Position numbers and translations under genes: made by a program. From Tropicibacter alexandrii (GTDB taxonomy: Bacteria > Pseudomonadota > Alphaproteobacteria > Rhodobacterales > Rhodobacteraceae), in NCBI RefSeq assembly GCF_003667315.2, contig NZ_RCTZ02000005.1, forward strand, positions 62,001 through 126,000: a stretch of 64,000 bases of DNA. The letters are read 5' to 3'. A model generated the notes under the pieces. It was given only the letters and a program-made list of their open reading frames with translations. It ran no database searches and had not been told where the DNA came from. Every line of letters starts with the position of its first letter. Within the stretch, counting starts at the first letter, position 1. This document shows positions 47,372 to 56,327 of this stretch, piece by piece.

Positions 47372-48147
47372 TTCGTCGCGCGCTCTTCCTCGACGATCTG
47401 CTGCATGGCAGCCAGCGGCGCGTAGCCGCGCACCATGGTATCCCCGAACACGAAGCTCGGCGTGCCGTTGATCTGCATCGCCTGTGCCAGCGCGCGTGTC
47501 TCGGCGATGCGGCGCGCGACCTCGGGGCTGTCCATCTCTGCGAGGATCGCCTCGGCATCCAGACCCAGCGTCTCGGCCAGACGGGTCAGCGGCCCCTTGC
47601 CGGGATTGCCCTCCAGCGCGACCAGCGCGTCATGCACCTGCTTGTAGGCCTCGTCGCCCGCGACGATCTGCGTGGCGATGGCGAATTGCGACGAGAGCAG
47701 CGAGGCGTCGCCCAGAATCGGGAATTCCTTGACGATGAAGCGGATATTGCCGTCGCTTTCGATCAGTTGCTCGACCTCCGGGTGCGCCTTGCGGCAATAG
47801 CCGCAGCGATAATCCATGAACTCGACCACGGTCACGTCGCCTTCGGGATTGCCGCCGACCCAGGAATAGCCATCGTTCGACAGCGCCTCCCAGTGGGTCT
47901 GAACCAGCTGCGCATCGGTGGCGACCTGCTGTTCCTGCTCGCGCTGTTCCAGCACGGCGACCGCTTCCATGATGACCTGCGGGTTTTCCAGCAGGTAGGC
48001 GCGCACCGCCGCGCCAAAGGCCTCTTTCTGCGTGTCGGTCATGGTGGCGGGGTCAAAGGCGTCCTGCGCGGACACGGACCCGGCCATCAGGCAAAGCGCA
48101 ACGGTGGCAGAGCGCAGGGTGGCGCGGGTCGAAAGGGATTTCAGCAT
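47368..48147 (-). CDS. DsbA-family thiol:disulfide oxidoreductase
   Basis: 259 residues. A signal peptide (about 1-28, MAGSVSAQDA), a helical segment, then the active site YRCGYCRKAHPE (CGYC, 115-118), an alpha-helical insert and the cis-Pro strand INGTPSFVFGD. It fits the DsbA/DsbG-like (Com1-type) enzymes that oxidise or isomerise envelope proteins. The downstream thioredoxin-fold gene is a likely partner. Confidence 0.88.
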   Translation of the reverse strand: MLKSLSTRATLRSATVALCLMAGSVSAQDAFDPATMTDTQKEAFGAAVRAYLLENPQVIMEAVAVLEQREQEQQVATDAQLVQTHWEALSNDGYSWVGGNPEGDVTVVEFMDYRCGYCRKAHPEVEQLIESDGNIRFIVKEFPILGDASLLSSQFAIATQIVAGDEAYKQVHDALVALEGNPGKGPLTRLAETLGLDAEAILAEMDSPEVARRIAETRALAQAMQINGTPSFVFGDTMVRGYAPLAAMQQIVEEERATN

Positions 48148-48168
48148 GGTCTCTCCAATGGTTAGAAC

Positions 48169-49491
48169 TTATCGGCGCTCTGCCTGTTTGGCGGCAGATA
48201 GCACATCCTGGGCGCGTTGCCACGCAGCAGAGCCGCGCGGCAGTTGATCTATGGCGCGTTTGGCGTGGATCGCGGCGTCTTTCAGACGTCCCTCAAGGGC
48301 GTAGCGTTCGGCGGTGGCAGCCGAGGCCAGCCCGGGCTGGCCCAATTTCGCGTAGGTGACGGACAGATCGCGCAGCACGCGCGAATCCGAACTGTCGCGC
48401 CCGCGCGCGGCTTCCAGCGCCTGAAGTGCGCCTCGCGGGTTTCCTGCGGCCAGTTGCGCGCGGCCGAGCCCGCCGAGTATCAGCGGTTCGCGCGGGGCCA
48501 GCTTCGCGGCGTTGGAATAGACCGCGACGGCGGCCTTGAACTGCCGCGATTCCAGCAGGATCTGACCCTTGAGTTCCATCAGGAACGGATCGCGCGGGCG
48601 CACGGCCAGCGCGCCGTCGATGGCGGCCAGCGCCTTTTTCAGGTTGGACTGTCGGTGATAGGCCACCGCCTCGCGCATCAGCGCGATATCCTGCGACGGG
48701 CTTTCCTTGAGCCGCCGCAGCGTCCATGCGGGGGCGCGCTTGAACGCGGTCAGCTTGCCCTTGGCACGGGCGAACCAGTAATCCGCCGTGGCATCGCGCT
48801 TGCCAGCGGGGGCGGCGGCGACCAGCCCCTGCAAGGCGCGAAACCTATCGCGCGACAGGGGGTGCGACAGCATGTAGGGGTCCTGTCGGCTGATCGACAA
48901 AGCCTCTTGGCCGATGAACAATTCCTGCACCTCGACCGCGCCCGAGGCGTCCAGCCCGGCCCGGCTCATATAGCGCACCGAAGAGGCATCGGCGGCGGCT
49001 TCTTCGGCGCGGGTATGCGACAGGAACAGGCGCAAGGCAGAGCCCTGCGTGCCCGCCGCGATGCCCAGCCCCGCCCGGGCATTGCCCGTGGCCGCGGCGG
49101 CGGCGGCGGCCAGCGCAAGACCCAAACCTGCGGCCGAACGGGCGCTGCGCATGTTGGTCATGCGGCGAGTGATATGGCCATTGGCGATATGCGCGGCCTC
49201 ATGTGCCATGACCGCCTGCAACTGCGCGGCGCGGTCGAGCTTCATCAGCAGGCCGGAATGGATGAACATGTGCTGGCTGTCGATGACGAAGGCGTTCAGC
49301 GTGTTGTCGTCGATCAGGATGATCTTCACATGACTGGGGCTGAGCCCTGCCGCCGACAGCACCGGCGCGGCCAGTTGCCCCAGCGCATATTCGATATCGG
49401 CATCGCGCAACAGCCGGACCCCGGCCTGCACCGGCTGCGTCATGAGCAGGACGATGGCCAACAGCACGGCCAGCAGTCGGGGAAGGATCAT
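48169..49491 (-). CDS. M48-family metalloprotease with TPR repeats
   Basis: 440 residues from ATG 49491. Signal peptide/hydrophobic start (LPRLLAVLLAIVLLMTQPVQA), zinc motif HEAAH (97-101), third ligand in RAEEAAADASSVRYM, and TPR-like helices in the C-terminal 200 residues. This is the BepA/YfgC build, which handles misassembled outer-membrane proteins in the periplasm. It is 21 bases upstream of the DsbA-like gene and so probably in the same transcript, a plausible envelope quality-control set. Confidence 0.9.
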   Translation of the reverse strand: MILPRLLAVLLAIVLLMTQPVQAGVRLLRDADIEYALGQLAAPVLSAAGLSPSHVKIILIDDNTLNAFVIDSQHMFIHSGLLMKLDRAAQLQAVMAHEAAHIANGHITRRMTNMRSARSAAGLGLALAAAAAAATGNARAGLGIAAGTQGSALRLFLSHTRAEEAAADASSVRYMSRAGLDASGAVEVQELFIGQEALSISRQDPYMLSHPLSRDRFRALQGLVAAAPAGKRDATADYWFARAKGKLTAFKRAPAWTLRRLKESPSQDIALMREAVAYHRQSNLKKALAAIDGALAVRPRDPFLMELKGQILLESRQFKAAVAVYSNAAKLAPREPLILGGLGRAQLAAGNPRGALQALEAARGRDSSDSRVLRDLSVTYAKLGQPGLASAATAERYALEGRLKDAAIHAKRAIDQLPRGSAAWQRAQDVLSAAKQAERR

Positions 49492-49546
49492 TGCACTCGG
49501 CCTCTCTCGCTCATAAGCCTGTGGGCAGCAGACTAGAGAGGCTTTC

Positions 49547-50701
49547 ATGCGGAATTCAAGACGTGGTTCGGTCGATCCCTTCATCGTGATGGATGTGATG
49601 GAGGCGGCGCGCGCCGCCGAAGAGGCCGGTCGGCACATCATCCACATGGAGGTCGGCCAGCCGGGCACACCCGCGCCCGCCCGCGCGCGCGATGCGCTGG
49701 CGCAGGCGATGCAGGATGACGCTTTGGGCTATACGGTCGCGCTGGGACTGCCAGCGCTTCGGCGCCGGATCGCGCAGCTTTATGGCGAATGGTACGATGT
49801 GGACCTCGATCCGGGGCGGGTCGTGGTCACGCCGGGCTCGTCCGGGGGCTTCATCCTCGCGTTTTCGGCGCTGTTCGATGCGGGCGATCGCGTGGCGCTT
49901 GGCGCGCCCGGTTATCCGTCTTACCGCCAGATCATGCGGGCGATGAATATCGAGCCGGTCGAGGTGCAGGCACGGCCCGAGAACCGCTTGCAACCCACGC
50001 CAGAGGACCTTGCGGGCGTCGATTTTCAGGGTCTGATGGTCGCAAGCCCGGCGAATCCCACCGGAACGATGCTGGACGAACCCGCGCTGCGGGCGCTGGT
50101 CGAGACTTGCCATGCGCGGGGGGCCAGCTTCCTGTCGGATGAGATCTATCACGGCATCGAGTATGACAAGAAGACCGTGACCGCCTTGCAGATCAGCGAC
50201 GATGTCTGTGTGATCAATTCCTTCTCCAAGTATTTCTCGATGACCGGCTGGCGTGTCGGCTGGTTGGTGCTGCCGGAGGAGAACGTTCGGCAAGTGGAAA
50301 GGCTTGCGCAGAACATGTTCATCTGTGCGCCCCACGCGGCGCAGGTGGCGGCGCTGGCGGCGATGGATGCAGAGGATGAGTTGCAGGCCAACATGGATGT
50401 CTATCGCGCCAACCGTCAAATGATGCTGGAGGGGCTGCCGAAGGCCGGGTTCGACCGCATCGCGCCGCCGGACGGGGCGTTTTATGTCTATGCCGATGTC
50501 AGCCACCTGACCGATGACAGCCGCGCCTTTGCCGCCGAGATCCTTGAAAAGGCGGGCGTTGCGGTGACGCCGGGGCTGGATTTCGACCCGGTGCGCGGGG
50601 CGGGCACCTTGCGTTTTTCCTATGCGCGGTCGTCGGCGGATATCGCCGAGGGGCTGGTGCGGCTGGAACGCTTCATGGCCGAACGGGGTGCGAAGGCTTA
50701 A
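49547..50701 (+). CDS. PLP-dependent aminotransferase, class I/II
   Basis: 384 residues. Features: HMEVGQPGTPAP start, VVVTPGSSGGF, SPANPTGTML (Asn), SDEIYHGIEY (Asp, Tyr), PLP Lys in NSFSKYFSMTGWRVGW and the Arg in LRFSYARS. It fits the aspartate/kynurenine aminotransferase group. The substrate is not clear from sequence. It is divergent from the M48 gene, with only 55 bases between the starts. Confidence 0.88.
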   Translation: MRNSRRGSVDPFIVMDVMEAARAAEEAGRHIIHMEVGQPGTPAPARARDALAQAMQDDALGYTVALGLPALRRRIAQLYGEWYDVDLDPGRVVVTPGSSGGFILAFSALFDAGDRVALGAPGYPSYRQIMRAMNIEPVEVQARPENRLQPTPEDLAGVDFQGLMVASPANPTGTMLDEPALRALVETCHARGASFLSDEIYHGIEYDKKTVTALQISDDVCVINSFSKYFSMTGWRVGWLVLPEENVRQVERLAQNMFICAPHAAQVAALAAMDAEDELQANMDVYRANRQMMLEGLPKAGFDRIAPPDGAFYVYADVSHLTDDSRAFAAEILEKAGVAVTPGLDFDPVRGAGTLRFSYARSSADIAEGLVRLERFMAERGAKA

Positions 50702-50777
50702 ACCCGGCCTGCGCGATGTTGTGAATGCGCGGCACCGGGTTTGCAGGTAGAGTCGGCGCAAAAGACGGTGAGGGCAG

Positions 50778-51986
50778 ATGGGCAGGTTTGGGCTGATGGT
50801 GGGCGCGGCGCTTTGGGCGGCGCAGGTTGGCGCGCAGGATGCGTCGGGGCTGGCGCGCTTCGAGGGCGGCGGATTCACGGACAAGCGGTTCTCGGGCACC
50901 GAGTTGCGGCTGGCGCTCAGCCAAGGTGTGCCGTGGCGCGTCTTTACCCTAGATGAGCCGCGGCGGCTGGTGGTGGATTTCCGCGAGGTTGACTGGACCG
51001 GGGCCGATGCCGAGGCGATGGACCAGAGCGCGCGCATCGACGGGTTGCGCATGGGCGCGTTCCGTCCCGGCTGGTCGCGGCTGGTGGCGGAGTTGTCGGA
51101 GCCTTTGGCGATTGACGAAGCGGGGCTGCGCGTCTCGCCCGAGACCGGCGCGGCCGAGTTGTTGGTGCGGCTGAGCGGGGCGTCGGAGGCGGGCTTTGCC
51201 GCCGCCTCGGGCCTGCCCAGCGACCCAGACTGGGACCGCCCCGAGCCGACCGCGAAACGGGCCCTGCCGAAACCGGATGGCGCGCCGCTGGTGATCGTGC
51301 TCGATCCCGGCCATGGCGGGCTCGATCCGGGTGCCGAGCGCGACGGGTCGAGCGAGGCGGAGTTGGTGCTGCGCTTTGGGCTGGAATTGCGCGAGGTGCT
51401 GCTGCGCACCGGCAAGTATCAGGTGGTGATGACCCGGGAAACGGATCGCTTCGTGTCGCTGGAAGGGCGGGTCAGCGCGGCCCACGCGGCGGGGGCGGAC
51501 CTGTTCATCTCGTTGCATGCGGATGCGATCGAAGAGGGGCGCGCCCATGGCGCCTCGGTCTATACCCTTGCGGATGAGGCATCGGACGCGGCCTCGGCCG
51601 CGCTGGCCGAGCGGCATGACCGCGATGACCTGCTGGCCGGGCTGGACCTGTCGGGGGCCGATGACCGGGTGGCACAGGTGCTGATGGATCTGGCGCGGCT
51701 GGACAATGGGCCGCGCAGCCGGGCGTTGGCGGGCCATTTGGTGGATGGCATCCGCAATGCGCTGGGGCATGTGCATAAGCGACCTTTGCGGCAGGCCGGG
51801 TTCAGCGTGCTGAAATCCGCCGATATTCCCTCGGTCTTGGTCGAGTTGGGGTTCCTGTCGACGCAGGAAGATCTCGACAACCTGCGCGACCCGATCTGGC
51901 GGGCGGGCATGGCGGCGGGCCTGCGCGACGGGATCGAGGCCTGGGCCATCGAGGATGCTGCGCTGAACCGTTTGCGGCGGCAATAG
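50778..51986 (+). CDS. N-acetylmuramoyl-L-alanine amidase (AmiC-type)
   Basis: 402 residues. Signal peptide (to about QVGAQ, 19), an AMIN domain (about 25-150, RLVVDFREVDW), then Amidase_3 (VIVLDPGHGGLDPG with zinc His; LFISLHADA; VLVELGFLS with catalytic Glu). It cleaves the stem peptide from glycan strands at division. The product would be periplasmic. It ends at a dispersed repeat before the PQQ cluster. Confidence 0.94.
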   Translation: MGRFGLMVGAALWAAQVGAQDASGLARFEGGGFTDKRFSGTELRLALSQGVPWRVFTLDEPRRLVVDFREVDWTGADAEAMDQSARIDGLRMGAFRPGWSRLVAELSEPLAIDEAGLRVSPETGAAELLVRLSGASEAGFAAASGLPSDPDWDRPEPTAKRALPKPDGAPLVIVLDPGHGGLDPGAERDGSSEAELVLRFGLELREVLLRTGKYQVVMTRETDRFVSLEGRVSAAHAAGADLFISLHADAIEEGRAHGASVYTLADEASDAASAALAERHDRDDLLAGLDLSGADDRVAQVLMDLARLDNGPRSRALAGHLVDGIRNALGHVHKRPLRQAGFSVLKSADIPSVLVELGFLSTQEDLDNLRDPIWRAGMAAGLRDGIEAWAIEDAALNRLRRQ

Positions 51987-51999
51987 TCCGAGGGCGGGC

Positions 52000-52064
52000 A
52001 GGGGGCTTTGCCCCCTCTGGCCTGCGGCCATTCACCCCCACGGTATTTTTGGCCAAAAGAAACC
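52000..52064 (-). repeat. Dispersed two-module intergenic repeat (copy 2, inverted)
   Basis: Read on the minus strand: TTTCTTTTGGCCAAAAATACC, then GTGGGGGTGAATGGCCGCAG with a GGCC-GCA-GGCC hairpin, then AGGGGGC-AAA-GCCCCCT. This is the same layout as at 28056 and 58484. It lies after the amidase gene. Confidence 0.7.
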
Positions 52065-52136
52065 TTTTGGGCACGATACGGGGCGTTTCATGCATGATTG
52101 CCCGGTTGGGGCGGCTTTTGCCGCATGAAAACGGAA

Positions 52137-52164
52137 ACGCCCGCGGTGGTGGCACCGCGGGCGT
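52137..52164 (-). terminator. Terminator after the PQQ alcohol dehydrogenase
   Basis: A perfect 12-bp stem, ACGCCCGCGGTG with CACCGCGGGCGT, 4-base loop, followed on the minus strand by TTCCGTTTTC. Confidence 0.85.
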
Positions 52165-52187
52165 CGTTTGGGCGTTTCAGCGATGGA

Positions 52188-53954
52188 TCAGTTCGCCGAG
52201 GCCAGTTCCTTGGGCAGGCGGAACGTCCAGACCATGCCACCCTGGTTCAGGTAGTTGACCTTGGAGGCCACTTCACCACCCCAGAGCGGCACCGCGCCAC
52301 CCCAGCCGGAGACGACCGACACGAACTGCTCGCCGTCCTGTTCCCATGTCACGGGCTGGCCGACGATGCCGGAGCCGGTCTGGAAGGACCAGAGTTCCTC
52401 GCCGGTCTCGTCATCGAGCGCGATGAACTCGCCCTCGGGGGTGCCGTAGAACACCAGACCGCCCGCGGTGGTCATCACGCCACCCCAAAGCGGGGCCTCG
52501 TTCTTGACTTCCCACTTCAGTTCCAGCGTGTCGGGGTCGATCGCCTTCAGGCTGCCGATATGGTCCTCGTAGTTGGGCTTGATGGTGAAGCCCGAGCCCA
52601 GATAGGCGGCGCCCTTCTTGTAGGTGACCGGCTCGTTCCAGATGTCCATGCCCCATTCGTTCGACGGCACGTAGAAGTTGCCGGTGCGCTGCGAATAGGC
52701 CATCGGCATCCAGTTCTTGCCACCCAGGAAGCCGGGGGAGGAGAACACGACCTCACCTTTCTTGCCATCGGCTGCGGCAGTGGGATCGCCGGGACGGTTG
52801 TCCTCGTTGTAGATCGGACGACCGTTCTCATCGATGCCCGAAGCCCAGGTGATGTCCTTGACGAAGGGCATGGCGCCGACAAAGCCGCCATCTTCGGCGT
52901 TCAGAACGTAGAAGAAGCCGTTGCGGTCGGCGGTGGCGAGGCGCATGTTGCCGTCGCGGTCGTCATAGGCGACCACTTCGTTCACGCCGTCATAGTCCCA
53001 ACCCTCGCGCGGGGTGGTCTGGAAGTGCCACTTGATCTCGCCGGTGGCCGGGTCGAGGCCGATGCGCGAGGCGGCGTACAGGTTGTCGCCCATGCCGTCC
53101 TCGGACGGGGTGCCCGCGCCGCGCAGGTGGCTGTTCCAGGGCGCGGGGTTGCCGGTGCCCATGATGATCGTGTCGGTGCGGGCATCATAGCTGCCGCCCA
53201 GCCACGTCGCGCCGCCGCCGGTCTTCCACATATCGCCCGGCCAAGTCGCGTTGAGCGTGCCGGTCATGGTGGATTCTTCGCCGTTGAGCGTGCCCATGTG
53301 ACCTTCGATCACCGGACGGGTCCAGACCAGTTCACCGCTGTCGACATTGCGCGCCTGCACTTCGCCGACGATGCCGAATTCACCGCCCGAGTTGCCGGTG
53401 ATCACCAGATCACCCACGATCAGCGGTGCTGCGGTGTAGGAGTAGCCGGCCTTGTAATCAGCGATCTTGTCGCGCCAGATCACGTCGCCGGTCTTGCGGT
53501 CCAGCGCGACCAGACGGGCGTCCAGCGTGCCAAAGATCACCTTGTCGCCGTGGATCGCCGCACCGCGGTTGATCACGTCACAGCAGGGCAGGATGCCTTC
53601 GGGCAGGCGGGCGTCGTATTGCCAGACTTCGTCACCGGTCTTCACGTCGATCGCATAAAGGCGCGAGTACGACCCGGTGATGTACATGATGCCGTCATAG
53701 ATCAGCGGCTGGGTTTCCTGCCCACGCTGCTTTTCCCCGCCAAGCGAGAAGGCCCACGCCGGAACCAGGTTCTTCACGTTCTCCTTGTTGAGTGTTTCCA
53801 GCGGCGAATAGCGCTGAAGATGGCGTCCCATACCATTGGTGACGACCTGTTCGGTCATCGTGGCATCGTTGGCCAGCATGTCTTCGGTCACCTGAGCCTG
53901 TGCGCCGGTGGCGGCAATGAGGGCAAAGGCAACGGCTGCGACGAATCTGTTCAT
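52188..53954 (-). CDS. PQQ-dependent alcohol dehydrogenase, lanthanide-type (ExaF/PedH-like)
   Basis: 588 residues from ATG 53954 (GGGAGGAG upstream). Signal peptide to about residue 20, then an eight-bladed quinoprotein propeller. The adjacent Cys pair (LPCCDV, 124-125), SGGEFG (Glu about 192) and GNPAPWN are conserved. The catalytic Asp 320 is in WDYDG, and Asp 322 two residues on is the mark of lanthanide-dependent enzymes (PedH, ExaF, XoxF); calcium enzymes have Ser/Thr/Ala there. The GNPAPWN signature and overall pattern favour an ethanol-type over a methanol-type enzyme. It passes electrons to cytochrome c in the periplasm. Confidence 0.93.
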   Translation of the reverse strand: MNRFVAAVAFALIAATGAQAQVTEDMLANDATMTEQVVTNGMGRHLQRYSPLETLNKENVKNLVPAWAFSLGGEKQRGQETQPLIYDGIMYITGSYSRLYAIDVKTGDEVWQYDARLPEGILPCCDVINRGAAIHGDKVIFGTLDARLVALDRKTGDVIWRDKIADYKAGYSYTAAPLIVGDLVITGNSGGEFGIVGEVQARNVDSGELVWTRPVIEGHMGTLNGEESTMTGTLNATWPGDMWKTGGGATWLGGSYDARTDTIIMGTGNPAPWNSHLRGAGTPSEDGMGDNLYAASRIGLDPATGEIKWHFQTTPREGWDYDGVNEVVAYDDRDGNMRLATADRNGFFYVLNAEDGGFVGAMPFVKDITWASGIDENGRPIYNEDNRPGDPTAAADGKKGEVVFSSPGFLGGKNWMPMAYSQRTGNFYVPSNEWGMDIWNEPVTYKKGAAYLGSGFTIKPNYEDHIGSLKAIDPDTLELKWEVKNEAPLWGGVMTTAGGLVFYGTPEGEFIALDDETGEELWSFQTGSGIVGQPVTWEQDGEQFVSVVSGWGGAVPLWGGEVASKVNYLNQGGMVWTFRLPKELASAN

Positions 53955-54050
53955 AAGTCTCCTCCCTTGAACAAGGTCCATGCAGGTCCCCGGACGGGGT
54001 TGCGGGTCCTGACGGCAGGTTATACCGGTGACGGCCTGCGACGGTACGCG

Positions 54051-54062
54051 CCATAGGTCGTA
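54051..54062 (+). promoter_or_regulatory. Operator-like motif, copy A (CCWWWRGTCGTA)
   Basis: CCATAGGTCGTA lies 97 bases before the PQQ dehydrogenase start. It runs into a perfect 12-base palindrome, GGTCGTACGACC. The same consensus occurs at two other promoter regions of this cluster. Confidence 0.55.
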
Positions 54063-54115
54063 CGACCCTAGGAGAGTTGACAGCCCCGACGCGCGATTCG
54101 CCCCGCGACGGCGCA

Positions 54116-54136
54116 GGTCGGGGCCGCGCCCCGACC
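54116..54136 (-). terminator. Terminator-like hairpin after the cytochrome c gene
   Basis: GGTCGGGGC (54116-54124) pairs with GCCCCGACC (54128-54136), a perfect 9-bp stem with a 3-base loop, 10 bases past the cytochrome stop. It suggests that the dehydrogenase has its own promoter. Confidence 0.6.
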
Positions 54137-54146
54137 CGGCTTGGGG

Positions 54147-54566
54147 TCAGTTGCCGTCGCCCTCGATGGCGCGGTTGTCCTGTGGGCTGATCGATTCAAG
54201 GTAGGCGAGGATGAAATCCTGCACCGTGCGGGCCTCGATGCCCACATGGCGCATCTTCGTGCCGGGCATGAAGCCGGTATTGTCCTCCATCCATGCCCGC
54301 AGCGCCGCCGGGGTCCAGACGATGCCCGACGCTTCGAGCGCGATGGAATAGTCGTAATCGACGACGCTGCCCGCCGCGCGGTACAGGACGTTCTCCAGCG
54401 GCGGCCCGTAGGACGGGTCGCTGGCATCGACCGCGTGGCAGCGGTGGCATTCCGCGTCGAACAGGGCAGCCCCCGCGTCGACCTTGATCTCTTCGTAGCT
54501 GTCGGCGATGGCCGGGGCGGCCAATAGGCCAAGGGTCAGGGCGGCTAAAGTGGTGGACATGCGCAT
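54147..54566 (-). CDS. c-type cytochrome, probable electron acceptor of the dehydrogenase
   Basis: 139 residues, AAGGAG upstream. Signal peptide to about residue 21, heme motif CHRCH (40-44) and an axial Met candidate in MPGTKMRHVG. Class I, c550-like, with one heme. Its place just upstream of the PQQ dehydrogenase is the usual one for the dedicated acceptor (XoxG/ExaB-type role). Confidence 0.9.
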   Translation of the reverse strand: MRMSTTLAALTLGLLAAPAIADSYEEIKVDAGAALFDAECHRCHAVDASDPSYGPPLENVLYRAAGSVVDYDYSIALEASGIVWTPAALRAWMEDNTGFMPGTKMRHVGIEARTVQDFILAYLESISPQDNRAIEGDGN

Positions 54567-54653
54567 GGCTTGTCTCCTTCTCGGTTGAAATCCGGGGTCA
54601 GGCTACGCCTCCGCCTGCCGGGCTCCGTTGATCCATGTCAACGGGCCCCCTGT

Positions 54654-54665
54654 CCATAAGTCGTA
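54654..54665 (+). promoter_or_regulatory. Operator-like motif, copy B (CCWWWRGTCGTA)
   Basis: CCATAAGTCGTA, extended to the dyad CCATA-AGTCG-TATGG (54654-54668). It lies in the divergent promoter region, 88 bases before the cytochrome start and 56 before the substrate-binding protein start, so it could serve both. Confidence 0.55.
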
Positions 54666-54720
54666 TGGTTGTGACCCCTTGGGATGTTAGGCTTCGATCA
54701 ACATGACCGGGGAGGAATTC

Positions 54721-55695
54721 ATGTCATTCATCTCGAAACTGGGCGTGGCCGCGGCGGCGCTGCTTGCCACGTCGACGCTGGCGCTGGCCGAAATGCCGGT
54801 TCTCAAGGCCGCAGTGCTCGAATCCGGCACCGTGAATTGGGAACTGGACACGATCCGGCACAATGGGTTCGACGAGAAACACGGCTTTGACCTGCAGGTC
54901 ATGGGCGTTGCGGGCGGGTCTGCGGCGCAGGTGGCGTTTCAGGGCGGCGAGGCCGATGTCATCGTGTCGGATTGGCTCTGGGTGGCGCGCCAGCGCGCGG
55001 CGGGCAAGGATTACGTCTTTATCCCCTACAGCCGCGCGGTCGGCGCGGTGATGGTGCCGGGCGACTCGCCCGCTCAATCGCTGGCGGACCTCAAGGGCGG
55101 CAAGATCGGCATTGCCGGCGGTCCGCTCGACAAGTCGTGGATCATCCTGCGCGCCTATGCGCAGCAGGCCTATGGCATGGACCTCGTGACCGAGACCGAG
55201 CAAGTCTTTGGCGCGCCGCCGCTGATCTTCAAGACCGGCCTTCAGGGTGAGCTCGATGGCGCCATCAACTTCTGGCACTTCCTCGCCAAGATGGAGGCGG
55301 GCGGCATGCGTCCGCTCGTCACCGTGGACGAGGCCGCCACCGCGCTGGGGCTGGACCCGCAAACGCCGCTTCTGGGCTACGTGCTGAACGGCGCGCTGCT
55401 GGACAGCAACCCCGAACTGGTCGAAGGCCTCGCCGCCGCCTCGCGCGATGCCAAGGATCTGCTGGCCAGTGACGATGCCGCATGGGATCGCCTGCGCGAG
55501 CGCATGAATGCCAGCACCGATGCGCAGTTCGAGAAGCTCAAGCAGGGCTTCCGCGATGGCATCCCCCAACCCGGCCCGGTGGATGAGGCCGCCGCCAACA
55601 AGATGTTGAAACTCATGGCGGATCTCGGTGGGACCGAGCTGGTCGGACCGGTCACCGAACTGCCCGAGGGGCTGTTCGTCCAGCCCGGCTCGTGA
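54721..55695 (+). CDS. ABC substrate-binding protein, SsuA/TauA-like
   Basis: 324 residues. ATG 54721 is preceded by GGGGAGG; an earlier ATG at 54703 has none. Signal peptide (about 1-22, LALAEMP), then a type-II periplasmic fold: VLESGTVNWELDTIRHNGFD, GGSAAQVAFQGGEADVIVSD and LADLKGGKIGIAGG. The ligand is unknown; SsuA-like proteins bind sulfonates, nitrate or aromatics. It is divergent from the cytochrome gene in the PQQ cluster. The ATPase follows directly (TGATG). Confidence 0.85.
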   Translation: MSFISKLGVAAAALLATSTLALAEMPVLKAAVLESGTVNWELDTIRHNGFDEKHGFDLQVMGVAGGSAAQVAFQGGEADVIVSDWLWVARQRAAGKDYVFIPYSRAVGAVMVPGDSPAQSLADLKGGKIGIAGGPLDKSWIILRAYAQQAYGMDLVTETEQVFGAPPLIFKTGLQGELDGAINFWHFLAKMEAGGMRPLVTVDEAATALGLDPQTPLLGYVLNGALLDSNPELVEGLAAASRDAKDLLASDDAAWDRLRERMNASTDAQFEKLKQGFRDGIPQPGPVDEAAANKMLKLMADLGGTELVGPVTELPEGLFVQPGS

Positions 55696-56327
55696 TGGGG
55701 CTGCGACTGGTGCATGATCGACAGGCCGCGCCGCCGGTGGTGGCGCGGCTGCGCCTGTCGGGCCTCGCCTTTGGCGGTCGCCCGGTGCTGGGGCGCATCG
55801 CGCTGGACCTGCACGCGGGCGAAACCGTCGCGCTGACCGGACCTTCTGGCATCGGCAAGACCACGATCCTGCGGGTTCTGGCCGGGCTGGAACGCGCCCA
55901 GTCCGCCGAGGTGCATCGGCCCGACCACCTCTCGATGGTCTTTCAGGAGCCGGTGCTGCTGCCATGGCGCACCCTCGTGCAGAACCTCACCTTGACGGTC
56001 GGCGTCACCCGGTCCGAGGCCGAGGCGGCGCTGGCCGAGGTCGGGCTTGGCGGGCGGGGCGGCGATTATCCGCGGCAACTGTCGCTGGGCCAGCAACGCC
56101 GGATGGCGTTGGCCCGCGCCTTTGCCGGAACGCCGGACCTGCTTTTGATGGACGAACCCTTTGTCTCGCTGGACCCGGCGCTGGCGGACGAGATGATGAC
56201 CCTGTTCGAGACCCTGCGCGGCCGCCGCCCGGTGGCGACGCTGCTGGTCACCCATGTCGTGTCCGAGGCGGAGCGGCTTGCCGACCGGATCCTCAAGCTG
56301 ACCGGGTCACCGGCGGAATTGCACTAG
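55695..56327 (+). CDS. ABC importer ATPase, SsuB/TauB-like
   Basis: 210 residues from ATG 55695, sharing its A with the stop TGA of the binding protein; GTG 55692 is an alternative. Walker A is GPSGIGKTT, signature LSLGQQRRMALARA (LSGGQ variant), Walker B LLLMDEPF. It is slightly short, without a C-terminal regulatory domain. The expected permease gene does not follow; the next gene is convergent. Its stop shares CTAG with that gene's stop. Confidence 0.88.
   Translation: MGLRLVHDRQAAPPVVARLRLSGLAFGGRPVLGRIALDLHAGETVALTGPSGIGKTTILRVLAGLERAQSAEVHRPDHLSMVFQEPVLLPWRTLVQNLTLTVGVTRSEAEAALAEVGLGGRGGDYPRQLSLGQQRRMALARAFAGTPDLLLMDEPFVSLDPALADEMMTLFETLRGRRPVATLLVTHVVSEAERLADRILKLTGSPAELH

Noticed and set aside
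49556-51415. 619-residue minus-strand frame
   Set aside because: Antisense to the aminotransferase and amidase genes, which have complete motif sets.
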